Assembly (NCBI GenBank): GCA_021161675.1
Contig: JAGHAF010000003.1
Span: 1-46,365 of the forward strand
Direction of reading: 5' to 3'
DNA length: 46,365 bases
Source: Planctomycetota bacterium
GTDB lineage: Bacteria > Planctomycetota > Brocadiia > SM23-32
Position numbers and translations under genes: made by a program. Shown here in pieces: positions 7,545-14,929 of this stretch (positions are counted from its first letter, which is position 1; every line of letters starts with the position of its first letter). The notes under the pieces were generated by a model. That model did no database searches and was not told the DNA's origin. It saw nothing but the letters and a program-made list of their open reading frames with translations.

Positions 7545-8179
7545 TTACAGAGAACAACGCTTCAGAAGATTTCCTGAGCGCGCAGCGCCCGGCGCCTATC
7601 CTCCGGCCCGATACCTGCGGGGACTACGCCACCGCCTTCAACGCTCTGAAATGGGCGTTCGTTTTCTTTCTCCCGCTGACTATCCCCGGGCTAAGGGAGA
7701 TGCCGGACTTCGTGGCCTGGTTACTGATCCTGCTGGCGCTGCGGCGGGGCGCCATGGGCCCCAGCCGCTGGCTGCGACGGATCAGCCGGGCCGGGCTCTT
7801 GCTCTCGGTGTTGAGGGTGCTCAGTTCCCGCCTCGTCGGCGTCCCAGTCATCATTCTCTCCCTGCATGTTTGCTGCTCCGCGCTGGCGCTGCTTTTCGTC
7901 TGGGAACTGACCGGCCTGATCCGCCGCATCAGCGAAGGAGTATCCGGCGCCGTAGGGCAGAGCGCCCGTACGGGCCGGATGCTCTTCTTGCTCTACGTGG
8001 CGCTGCTATACCTGCCCGCCAGGGCCCTGCCCGTGAACGAATGGGCAAGATTGGCCGTCTCCGTGTTCGTGCTGGCGCTCAGCGCGTTCGCGCTGTGCTA
8101 CATGATTGCGCTTATGGCTTCTACGGCGCGTATGTGCAACGCCGAAGCGGAGGCCGAAACTGCCGATGTACGTAACTAG
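7541..8179 (+). CDS. Multi-pass membrane protein of unknown function
   Basis: 212 residues with a soluble N-terminus of about 30 residues and four or five hydrophobic segments (around 35-65, 85-120, 140-160 and 168-195). The C-terminus is acidic (AEAEAETADVRN). No known family is recognised. Its start overlaps the GGDEF stop by ATGA, and its end overlaps the cupin gene by 14 bp, so it is clearly part of the same operon. It could be a membrane partner or target of the cyclic di-GMP signal, but nothing in the sequence shows that directly. Confidence 0.75.
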   Translation: MITENNASEDFLSAQRPAPILRPDTCGDYATAFNALKWAFVFFLPLTIPGLREMPDFVAWLLILLALRRGAMGPSRWLRRISRAGLLLSVLRVLSSRLVGVPVIILSLHVCCSALALLFVWELTGLIRRISEGVSGAVGQSARTGRMLFLLYVALLYLPARALPVNEWARLAVSVFVLALSAFALCYMIALMASTARMCNAEAEAETADVRN

Positions 8180-8513
8180 CGTTGAAAGCATTGAGTCTGT
8201 ACGCACCGGTCACGGTAATTTCATGTGGGTTCTGCTGCCGGAACAGATCGGGGTGCCCAACTTCGTGCTACGCTACTTCCAGGTGCCGCCCCACGGCGCC
8301 AGCGGCTACGGCAAGCATCCCTACGAACACGAAATCTTCGTGGTCACGGGGCAAGGCGTCCTGAAGGGGAGGACGCTTGACGGCCAGCCCGTCGAGCAGG
8401 CCATCCGGCCGGGCGACGCCGCCTTCATCGCCCCCAACGAAGAACACCAGTTTCGCAACGAGGGCGACGAGCCGCTGGGCATGGTCTGTGTTGTGCCCAA
8501 AGGATGCGAGTAG
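8166..8513 (+). CDS. Cupin-domain protein
   Basis: 115 residues forming a single small beta-barrel. The first cupin motif is clear: PPHGASGYGKHPYEHEIFVV with the metal-binding histidines and glutamate, then G at the turn. The second (PNEEHQFRNEGDEP) supplies another His. It probably binds a metal and a small ligand. The chosen ATG (8166) lies inside the tail of the membrane-protein gene; an upstream in-frame ATG at 8106 would place extra residues over that gene and is unlikely. Operon context suggests a small-molecule sensing role, which is inference. Confidence 0.82.
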   Translation: MYVTSVESIESVRTGHGNFMWVLLPEQIGVPNFVLRYFQVPPHGASGYGKHPYEHEIFVVTGQGVLKGRTLDGQPVEQAIRPGDAAFIAPNEEHQFRNEGDEPLGMVCVVPKGCE

Positions 8514-8514
8514 G

Positions 8515-8866
8515 TCAGCCCGATTGGGGCCGTTGGAGCAGGTCGGCGAACATGCCGGTCGGTATGCCAAGCCGCCGCACATGGACGAACGTCAGCTCGG
8601 GCATCCGCATCTCGGGATCAAAGGCGTGGAGCGACCACGGGCGCCAGATCAAGCTGACGTGGCTGCGCCCCCCCGAGCGCCGCAGCGATGAATCGGCGGT
8701 TCATGGCGAACTCTTCCTGCGCTGTGGCGAGGGCCGCCTCCGGAAGCCGGTCGACCAGGAAGAAAGTCGCCGGCATTCGGAAGCGTCGATGCGTCTCGAC
8801 GATCCGCGGCGGGGCCGCCAGCCCCTCAGGCGATTCTGCGTCGTAGGCCGCTATGTACAAGGTCAT
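8515..8866 (-). pseudogene. Gutted polysaccharide deacetylase
   Basis: ATG 8866 has GGAGG seven bases upstream, just after the GNAT gene. The first 43 residues (MTLYIAAYDAESPEGLAA, then RIVETHRRF and MPATFFLV) are the head of a NodB-type polysaccharide deacetylase. The frame then jumps straight to the tail of the family (EEFAMNRRFIAA, then HVSLIWRPWSLHAFDPEM and ELTFVHVRRLG). About 170 residues including the metal site are missing. A single-base shift in a run of seven C (8668-8674) separates head and tail frames; with six C the remnant would read through as 116 residues. That run could be real slippage or a sequencing error. Confidence 0.75.
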
Positions 8867-8880
8867 GTGGTGGCCTCCGC

Positions 8881-9357
8881 CTACAGCTCGCGAAAATAGA
8901 ACACCTGCCGCCCCACTTCCTCAAAACCGGCGGAATCGTAGAGATGTCTGCCTCTTTCGTTATCCGCGAGCGTTTCTATCCGGGCGAACTTCAGGCCGTA
9001 GCGCCGGAAGTGGTCCAGCGCCTGGTTCAGCAGCATCCGGCCGACTCCACGATTCTGCCATTGAGGCGCGAGCGCCATGTTGGCCACGTGTCCGATGCGG
9101 GTCGTCCGGTAGAGGCGGGCGCATAAGTATCCGATCAATTCTCCGTCGCTCTCGGCCACGAAAGCATGTTCGGGATTTCGCCGCAGGTCCTGCTCGATGC
9201 TCGCCCGCTTGCGCTCTTGCCAGTTTGTGCCCCCCAGACGCCCGAACTTTTTCTCGATGGAACTGTCCAGACAGAACCCCTCAAAGGCGCGATCTGTTAT
9301 GGATAGTATGCTCTTGCGGTCGCGCTTACTGTAGGGTCGTATCAGGACTTCCGGCAC
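8881..9357 (-). CDS. GNAT-family N-acetyltransferase
   Basis: 158 residues of the acetyl-CoA-dependent GNAT fold. The CoA pyrophosphate-binding loop is QNRGVGRMLL, preceded by the beta strand VANMALAPQW. The C-terminal part reads LADNERGRHLYDSAGFEEVG, typical of the family. The substrate may be an amine, a peptide N-terminus or an amino acid, and cannot be told. The gutted deacetylase gene starts 14 bp after its stop and was probably cotranscribed. Confidence 0.9.
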   Translation of the reverse strand: MPEVLIRPYSKRDRKSILSITDRAFEGFCLDSSIEKKFGRLGGTNWQERKRASIEQDLRRNPEHAFVAESDGELIGYLCARLYRTTRIGHVANMALAPQWQNRGVGRMLLNQALDHFRRYGLKFARIETLADNERGRHLYDSAGFEEVGRQVFYFREL

Positions 9358-9438
9358 AGCTGCGAACTCCTATCCTTGGTGGCGGAATGCCTGCCGCCTG
9401 CCCCAACCGTTATGTCATCGGTCTCGACTATCCCGTTC

Positions 9439-9819
9439 TCAGTCCGCCGGCCTCACTTGGACTCGTTCCTCCGGCCCGTGGCTGCTGAGCCCTTCGACGC
9501 CGTCCAGACGCCCGACCAGGTTCACGGGCGAGGCGGGGACGATTTCTTCCTCGGAGGCGCTCAGGGGCGTTTTCCCGTAGAAGAGGCATAGACAGTTGCC
9601 CGCCGGCCAGTATCCCACGTCCCCTTTGGATACTACCGCGTGCGGATTTTCGGGCCCCAGTTCGACGGGAATCTCGAAGTAAATCTCAGCGCCCCACTGT
9701 CGGGTGGTTGACTCGATGGGCAACGCGTCCAGGATGCTCGCCACCGTGGTCGGGGCGTCCTCCTGGATCAGTTCGGCCTCGAACTGGTCATCGCCCAATT
9801 GAATCACAATGCGCGGCAC
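9439..9819 (-). CDS. Cyclophilin-like fold protein (TM1367 family)
   Basis: 126 residues matching the TM1367-type cyclophilin-like family: TTRQWGAEIYFEIPVELGPE, then KGDVGYWPAGNCLCLFYGKT and ASPVNLVGRL. The fold is that of cyclophilins, but peptidyl-prolyl isomerase activity is not established for the family. The start is GTG 9819 with AAGGTGAGG upstream; an ATG at 9936 would run into the corrinoid-protein gene and is unlikely. It lies 73 bp after the corrinoid-protein gene on the same strand. Confidence 0.85.
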   Translation of the reverse strand: MPRIVIQLGDDQFEAELIQEDAPTTVASILDALPIESTTRQWGAEIYFEIPVELGPENPHAVVSKGDVGYWPAGNCLCLFYGKTPLSASEEEIVPASPVNLVGRLDGVEGLSSHGPEERVQVRPAD

Positions 9820-9892
9820 GGGCCTCACCTTCTTACGGGTAAATGCCGTGACATAGCATAGGGGGGTGGCCGCCGGCGAGAGCCGGGCGTTC

Positions 9893-10519
9893 TCAGCCGC
9901 ACAGCCCGCGCGCAAGGTCCACCGCTGAGGCGGCATCGGGCGCGTAGCCGTCCGCGCCTATCTCGTCGGCGTATTCCTGGGTTATCGGGGCGCCACCTAT
10001 CATTACCTTGCAGGGCAGTCCGGCTTCCCGCACGGTCGTTATCACCGTTTCCATTTGAGGCATTGTGGTGGTCAGAAGCGCCGAGAGCCCTATCAGTTCC
10101 GCCCCGTGCTCTCTGGCGAGCTGGACGAAGTTCTCCCCGGAGACGTCAATGCCGGCGTCCACCACGTTGAATCCGCCGCCTTTCAGCATCATGGCCACCA
10201 GGTTCTTGCCGATGTCGTGCAGGTCGCCCTTCACGGTGTCCACGACGATTGTGCCGACCGGCTGACGTCCGCTCTCCGCCAGCAGCGGTTCGAGGACTTT
10301 CATGCCGGCATTCATCGCGCGGGCGGCGATCAGGACCTCCGGCACGTAGAACTCGTTGTTCTTGAATTTCTTGCCGACCACGTTCATCCCGGCGATCAGG
10401 CCGTCGTCGAGGATTGTCCCGGCGTTGACGCCCCCATCAACCGCCTGTTGCACCAACTCAGAGACAGTGTCCCGATCACCTCTAATCAGGGCCGCTGCGA
10501 GAGCTTCCATGTCAGCCAT
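9893..10519 (-). CDS. Corrinoid (B12-binding) protein of methyltransferase systems
   Basis: 208 residues of the MtbC/MttC/MetH-like corrinoid carrier family, which holds a cobamide that is methylated and demethylated by partner methyltransferases. The N-terminal helical cap is about residues 1-85 (DGLIAGMNVVGKKFKNNEFY). The Rossmann B12 domain carries GDLHDIGKN with the cobalt-ligand H101, then SALLTTTM and GGAPI. The start is ATG 10519 with GGAG six bases upstream; the ATG at 10531 has no binding site. No cognate substrate methyltransferase (MtbB, MttB, MtaB) is in the window, but DUF1638 and MTHFR-C genes associated with such systems follow within 7 kb. Confidence 0.93.
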   Translation of the reverse strand: MADMEALAAALIRGDRDTVSELVQQAVDGGVNAGTILDDGLIAGMNVVGKKFKNNEFYVPEVLIAARAMNAGMKVLEPLLAESGRQPVGTIVVDTVKGDLHDIGKNLVAMMLKGGGFNVVDAGIDVSGENFVQLAREHGAELIGLSALLTTTMPQMETVITTVREAGLPCKVMIGGAPITQEYADEIGADGYAPDAASAVDLARGLCG

Positions 10520-10624
10520 AACGTTCTCCATGAATCAAATGTTCTGTTTCGTCACGAAAACAGGCAACATATTTCGCGATAGTCTAACAATGACGCACGG
10601 CAACGTCAAAAGTAGTGATTCGTT

Positions 10625-11398
10625 TCATTGCGCCGAATCGGGACCGGGCGCTTGGGCCGCCGAGGTTTCTGCGGCGGTTTCCGCCCTTGCTTCATGCTCT
10701 TCGGCCTGCCGGGGGGGCTCCTCTTTCTTTTCGGGTTTGGGAGGCGGTTTCAGCAACTCGCCCCGGGCCAGCGCGCCCAGCCGGGCTTTCGCCAGGTCGG
10801 CCAGGTAGCCGGAACCTGCCTCCTGCAGGCAATGTTCGTACAGTTCCTTCGCTGCCCCGGCCTGGCCGGCCAGCTCGCGGCACCGGGCGGCGTCAAAGAA
10901 GTTGTCGGCGGCGCCCATGTCCTTTGCCAGGTTTTCGTAGATCCCGGCGGCCTGCTCGTATCTGCCGAGTTCCTCCAGCGCGGCGCCATAGGCCGGACGG
11001 GCCATCTCGGTGGCCACGCTCTGCGGATAGCGCTCCAGCAATTGCTCGTAGGTCTGGGCCGCCTCCGACCATTCGCCACTGCTCGCCAGCTCGCCGCCCA
11101 GGCGCAGCATCACGAACGGAAAGGCGCTTCTCTCAGAGCCGCTCTGGAGAATCTGGCGGCACTGCCGTATGGCCTCCTGCGGGTCCGGCTGCGGCTCCCA
11201 GACAGCCGCCCAGTCATTTTGCAGCCGGTTCTTCTGCTTTTGCTTCAGAAGTTTGTAGCTCATAGATCCGAGCACGAGGAGCCCGACCACCACGGCGACG
11301 TGCAGGGCGTTGTCCCACAGGAAGGCTTTGACTCGCCCCAGGATGGCCAGTGCGGTCTCGTGGTCCGGATGGACTTCCGGCGCTTTATCGCTGCGCAT
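10625..11398 (-). CDS. Membrane-anchored TPR protein
   Basis: 257 residues with one membrane helix at about 32-50 (ALHVAVVVGLLVLGSM), tetratricopeptide-like repeats at about 90-210 (GEWSEAAQTYEQLLERYP, then LGRYEQAAGIYENLA), and a charged proline/glutamate/alanine-rich tail. The layout resembles the YfgM/TPR-21 group, in which the repeats lie outside the cytoplasmic membrane and bind other envelope proteins. Function here is unknown. It lies 105 bp upstream of the corrinoid gene and is not obviously in its operon. Confidence 0.8.
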   Translation of the reverse strand: MRSDKAPEVHPDHETALAILGRVKAFLWDNALHVAVVVGLLVLGSMSYKLLKQKQKNRLQNDWAAVWEPQPDPQEAIRQCRQILQSGSERSAFPFVMLRLGGELASSGEWSEAAQTYEQLLERYPQSVATEMARPAYGAALEELGRYEQAAGIYENLAKDMGAADNFFDAARCRELAGQAGAAKELYEHCLQEAGSGYLADLAKARLGALARGELLKPPPKPEKKEEPPRQAEEHEARAETAAETSAAQAPGPDSAQ

Positions 11399-11527
11399 AG
11401 CGATCTAACTCGTTAGTGGAACGAAAGGGGGATTATACGGAAAGCGTCGGGCCGGTTCAAATAGCGTCAACGGCATTTTGCCGCCGGGCGGCATGTCGGC
11501 TATAATCACGTTGCAGGTCTGAGCGGT

Positions 11528-11606
11528 CGGGGCGTAGCGCAGCCTGGCTTAGCGCGCGTGCTTTGGGAGCACGAGGTCCCGGGTTCGAATCCCGGCGCCC
11601 CGACCA
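11528..11606 (+). tRNA. tRNA-Pro (anticodon TGG)
   Basis: The acceptor CGGGGCG (11528-11534) pairs with CGCCCCG (11596-11602), followed by A and an encoded CCA. The anticodon arm CGTGC-TTTGGGA-GCACG gives TGG. The T arm is CCGGG-TTCGAAT-CCCGG. The D loop is two bases longer than in E. coli tRNA-Pro. A 7-bp hairpin (AGCCCTG...CAGGGCT) follows immediately. Confidence 0.95.
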
Positions 11607-11631
11607 GCCCTGCCGCAGCCAGGGCTGGTAG

Positions 11632-11755
11632 AGCAGGAGAAAGTAGAGAGAAGAGCAAATCGCGCCCGGCGCCGCGAAATGGGAACGGGCGCCCCGTGCC
11701 AGTTGTCCCCTTTTTCCTGCGCTCTTCTTTCGGCTCTCTACTTTCTGTCTTTCGG
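11632..11755. repeat. Fold-back element with purine-rich left arm
   Basis: The left arm contains AGAAAGTAGAGAG then AAGAGC. The right arm carries the exact complement CTCTCTACTTTCT (about 11734-11746), with GCTCTTC just before it. The arms flank about 80 bp of GC-rich spacer. No coding frame on either strand looks real. The architecture is like that of the element at 44629-44720 and fits a non-autonomous mobile repeat; that reading is inference. Confidence 0.6.
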
Positions 11756-11792
11756 CAGCGCCAATGCCATTCGCCTTCAAGGAGCGCCGGCG

Positions 11793-12491
11793 CTAACCTT
11801 CTGTAGAACCCGATTGTAAGCTCCCCAGCTCCAAGAGCATGCCGACGAATCCGTAGCCCGCGATTATCCCCTCCTGAACGGGGATATCACTCAGCTTCTC
11901 GTCGGGCCCCATGGGGAGTGTGCTTGCGGCCCTGAGCAGTCGGAAGCCAGCCGCCTGGGCCATGCTCAGCGCTTCAGAGCAGGTGTAAAACCGGGCAACC
12001 GAGTAGAATGGATGGGCCTGTTCGGCTTTGAGCCGGTAGAACTGACCCCACGGACTGTCTGAAGGAACGATCCCCACGAGCAGCTTGCCGCCGTCGGCGA
12101 GGACACGGGCGAACTCTCTTATGGCTGGCTTTGGTTCGTCCAGGAAACACAGTGTGACTACCAGCAAGATACCATTCAGTTCGTTATCTGCGTAAGGCAG
12201 ATCTTCGGCGACGCCGTGGACAGTCCTTATCCCGCGCCCGGCGGCTTTGCGGAGCAAAGGTAGGGATGGGTCCACCCCTTCGGGGACGCTGAGCGCCCGC
12301 GCGAAGCGACCGCTTCCCACACCTACTTCCACCCAGCGCGAGCGGTCGGCGGGCATCAGGCGCTCCATGCACTGCGCCTCGGCGCGAAACAGGGCGGCGC
12401 CCTGCGCCGAATCAAACCAGGCGTCGTAACGCTCGGCCAGGGCGTCGAAGACCTCGTGGCCGGTCTTGCGGTCCTCCCGATCAGTTCTCAC
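11793..12491 (-). CDS. Class I SAM-dependent methyltransferase
   Basis: 232 residues of the UbiE/Methyltransf_11 type. Motif I is WVEVGVGSGRFARAL (about 53-67), followed by GVDPSLPLLRKA and the post-motif VAEDLPYADNELNGILL. The substrate is unknown. The start overlaps the end of the MBL-fold gene by 11 bp, so the two are coupled. No membrane segment or signal is seen. Confidence 0.88.
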   Translation of the reverse strand: MRTDREDRKTGHEVFDALAERYDAWFDSAQGAALFRAEAQCMERLMPADRSRWVEVGVGSGRFARALSVPEGVDPSLPLLRKAAGRGIRTVHGVAEDLPYADNELNGILLVVTLCFLDEPKPAIREFARVLADGGKLLVGIVPSDSPWGQFYRLKAEQAHPFYSVARFYTCSEALSMAQAAGFRLLRAASTLPMGPDEKLSDIPVQEGIIAGYGFVGMLLELGSLQSGSTEG

Positions 12492-13233
12492 TATGCGCGG
12501 TCTCCTGACTTTGCGCTTGGGCGAAGCTCAGCGGGGCGCCCACGCCGATTTCGATGTAAGCGGGCCCGAAGGCTTCGCGCATGACCTGCCTCGTTTTCTC
12601 ACCCGAGCAGTGGCACGGACCTACGCGCTGCGCGCCCAGTCGCCTCAGGCCGTCAATAACCAGGTCTATCTCTCTGACGCTCGCTCCTGCCATGTGGAAT
12701 CCGCCCAGCACGGCGTGGACCTCCCTGCCCGACGCGGCCTTCGCCGACCGGGCCAGTTGCACAACGCCCGGATGCGCACAACCTGTGAGGACCACTATGC
12801 CCTGAGCCGTCTCTACATAGATCGCCTGCTCGGCGATCCCCTGGTCCAGCACGTCCGTAGTGCGCACGCCGGGGAGGACCTCATGGGGGCGGTCAGTCTG
12901 AATCACACTGCGGGCCCGTTGCCGCACGTCCTTTATTAAGCTTCGGGGGAAGACCGCCGGCATGTAAACGGTGAGCTCTGCGTTCTGTTCCAGCACGGCG
13001 TTCAGCCCGCCTACGTGGTCCCAGTGCGAGTGGGAGAGGACGAGCGCCTCAAGCCCCGCCGGGTCGAGTCCCAGCTTTTCCATGTTTTCCAGCAGTATCT
13101 GTCCGGAACCGCCCGTGTCGAACAGGACGGCCCGCTCGCCCGCCCGGACAACACAGGCGAATCCGTGCGCTGTTTGTAGAGTTTTCTTCCCCGGATAGTT
13201 GTCGTAGACCACGACCATTTCTATTTCGGCCAT
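12481..13233 (-). CDS. MBL-fold metallohydrolase (RFAP/DHPMP synthase-like subfamily)
   Basis: 250 residues of the metallo-beta-lactamase fold with the dimetal motif LSHSHWDHVGG (H68, H70, D72, H73), then TGCAHPG and GGFHMAG. The opening VVVYDNYPGKK followed by HGFACVVRAGERAVLFDTGG is typical of the group annotated as 7,8-dihydropterin-6-methyl-4-(beta-D-ribofuranosyl)aminobenzene 5'-phosphate synthase. That activity is not proven for most bacterial members. Members of the group are often found near corrinoid and one-carbon genes, as here. It lies 15 bp after the winged-helix/methyltransferase gene. Confidence 0.88.
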   Translation of the reverse strand: MAEIEMVVVYDNYPGKKTLQTAHGFACVVRAGERAVLFDTGGSGQILLENMEKLGLDPAGLEALVLSHSHWDHVGGLNAVLEQNAELTVYMPAVFPRSLIKDVRQRARSVIQTDRPHEVLPGVRTTDVLDQGIAEQAIYVETAQGIVVLTGCAHPGVVQLARSAKAASGREVHAVLGGFHMAGASVREIDLVIDGLRRLGAQRVGPCHCSGEKTRQVMREAFGPAYIEIGVGAPLSFAQAQSQETAHSEN

Positions 13234-13248
13234 TTTGCCCTCCCACTT

Positions 13249-14118
13249 TCAACATGGAGATTGCGCAGATAAAGGTTTCCTGGCTGTGACAACCAGGTAA
13301 TCGCCCGTCTTGTGAGCGGACGGTTCCACAAATCCGCATTCCCCAAGCATCTCTCCCCATTCCTCTCTCGAGATGGCTAATAAGCTGTGCCAGCCGTGCC
13401 GCAGGAATCCCGCCGGACCGACCAGGAAATCGATGCACAGGAACATCCCGCCCGGTTTCAGCAGGCAGTGGATGGCCTCCAGGCATTGTTTCTGATCTCT
13501 CATACAGTGCATAGCCTGGCTGGTGACCACGTAGTCGAAGCTCTCGTCCGTCCGCGCGAGGTCAGCAACGGATGTCTCCCGGAACTCGACTTTTCCGCCG
13601 CGTGATCTCGCCTTCTCCATGGCCGACCGAACGCTGTCCTTGGAGTAGTCGAACCTACCGGAGTCTATCCCCAGCACGTGGTACCCCACACCGGCGACTT
13701 TGAAGGAGAGGAACCCCTCGCCGGCGCCGACGTCCAGGACAGTCTCTGCCGGGGCGGGCTCTCCCATCAGTTTCAGCGCCTTGCGCGCGGCTCTCTCCTT
13801 GCCGTCCGGCTGCGCCTCTTTCTGGTTTTCGCAGCGGGCGAGTTCGTCCCGGCCTTGAGCTGTGAGGCGCCATTTGTCCTCCACCGGCTCGATGAAATTC
13901 CGTGTTCTCAGTTGCCTCAGCACAAGGCGAAGCTCGCCGCTGTCGACCAGGAGCGCTCCTGAGGGACGGATGCCCCGGTTTTCACGGCTGCGCCGCTTGA
14001 TGGTCCTCCTTATATTCCTGGCCGACATGCGCCTTTCCCTCAGCAGAACCAGGACATAATAGCGGAGGAACTCCCTGATGCTCGGCCCTTGTCGCGGTTT
14101 CAGAATGGTGCGTTCCAT
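13249..14118 (-). CDS. Winged-helix/SAM-methyltransferase fusion protein
   Basis: 289 residues. Residues about 12-92 look like a winged-helix DNA-binding domain of the PadR type (REFLRYYVLVLLRERRMSAR, then LRLVLRQLRTRNFIEP and WRLTAQGRDEL). Residues about 110-285 are a class I methyltransferase (ETVLDVGAGEGFLSFKVA, then ESFDYVVTSQAMHCM and LLKPGGMFLCIDF). ATG 14118 has GGAG eight bases upstream; the upstream ATG at 14148 has none. A single protein that may both bind DNA and use SAM is unusual, and the methyltransferase domain could act as the sensor. That is inference. It follows the DUF1638 gene by 58 bp. Confidence 0.82.
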   Translation of the reverse strand: MERTILKPRQGPSIREFLRYYVLVLLRERRMSARNIRRTIKRRSRENRGIRPSGALLVDSGELRLVLRQLRTRNFIEPVEDKWRLTAQGRDELARCENQKEAQPDGKERAARKALKLMGEPAPAETVLDVGAGEGFLSFKVAGVGYHVLGIDSGRFDYSKDSVRSAMEKARSRGGKVEFRETSVADLARTDESFDYVVTSQAMHCMRDQKQCLEAIHCLLKPGGMFLCIDFLVGPAGFLRHGWHSLLAISREEWGEMLGECGFVEPSAHKTGDYLVVTARKPLSAQSPC

Positions 14119-14176
14119 TTCATCTTCTCCCGCCGCGGTCGCGTTCATCCTAATGGCGCCGGCTGAGCGAACGGTC

Positions 14177-14803
14177 TCACTGCGCCGCGCGCGAGAGCAA
14201 CTCCCGCAGGCGCTCCAGGGAGACGTTGACAGGTTCAATGGCGATCCTCATCCAGTCGAAGAAGGCAAGGACTTCCTCGGGTTTCTCCTGGGACCAGCGC
14301 TCAAAGAACCCGATGCCGTCCAGCAGGACGGCCTTGTCGTTCTGAGGAAACGTCTCGTTCGCCTTCCCTGCATCCCAGTCCCGGAAGATGTAGCGCCAGT
14401 GCTGCAACCAGCCCGGCGTGAGCCAGTAGACCTTCTGGCCATCGGCGATGCGGGCGCGCCCCTGCGCATCAACCAGCATGTCCACGCAGTTGAGGCCGTC
14501 CACGCGCCGGATGCCCTGTCCTTGTTCGGCGATCAGCGCGTCTATGTCGCGGAAGGGGTCGCTGTAGTCTACGAAGCACCTGGCGCCGTAGACCACGATG
14601 ATCTTTTCGGCTACCGCCCTGGCTTTGACCAATTGGTTGGTAAGCTGTTCTTCCAGCTCTTTGGGCCTTTCGTGGAGACCCGGGGCGGTGAAAAGGATGC
14701 GCTCCGCGTCCAGAAAACCCTCTTCCTGGAGCGCCTGCAGCTCGGCGCGCAGCGTTCCACAGGATACAACGGCGTAACCGGCGAAGGTGGGTGTGGCGCT
14801 CAT
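14177..14803 (-). CDS. DUF1638 domain-containing protein
   Basis: 208 residues with the DUF1638 hallmarks: an N-terminal SCGTLRAELQAL, then APGLHERPKELEEQL, a YGARCF block, a Cys-containing VDGLNCVDML and a C-terminal WLTPGWLQHWRYIFRDWD. The biochemical function is unknown. In other genomes the family often sits beside corrinoid-dependent methyltransferase genes, which fits this neighbourhood. It is the first gene of the minus-strand set and is divergent from the DtxR-like regulator, with 126 bp between them, so that regulator could control it. Confidence 0.82.
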   Translation of the reverse strand: MSATPTFAGYAVVSCGTLRAELQALQEEGFLDAERILFTAPGLHERPKELEEQLTNQLVKARAVAEKIIVVYGARCFVDYSDPFRDIDALIAEQGQGIRRVDGLNCVDMLVDAQGRARIADGQKVYWLTPGWLQHWRYIFRDWDAGKANETFPQNDKAVLLDGIGFFERWSQEKPEEVLAFFDWMRIAIEPVNVSLERLRELLSRAAQ

Positions 14804-14864
14804 GGTCGAACCGCGCTCCCGGCAGAGTTAAGGACGAGAAAGAAAATCATCAGTAATTCGGCCC

Positions 14865-14892
14865 TTGAATCGTATTCTTCATTTAGTATAAT
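14865..14892 (+). promoter_or_regulatory. Promoter of the DtxR-like regulator operon
   Basis: TTGAAT (14865-14870), a 16-bp spacer and a perfect TATAAT (14887-14892). Directly after the -10 lies GTTCGTTATCTAGAAC (14893-14908), with GTTC/GAAC ends, a possible regulator operator at the transcript start. GGGAGG precedes the ATG at 14930. Confidence 0.7.
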
Positions 14893-14929
14893 GTTCGTTA
14901 TCTAGAACGTCAAGCGGGAGGTCTCGCCC

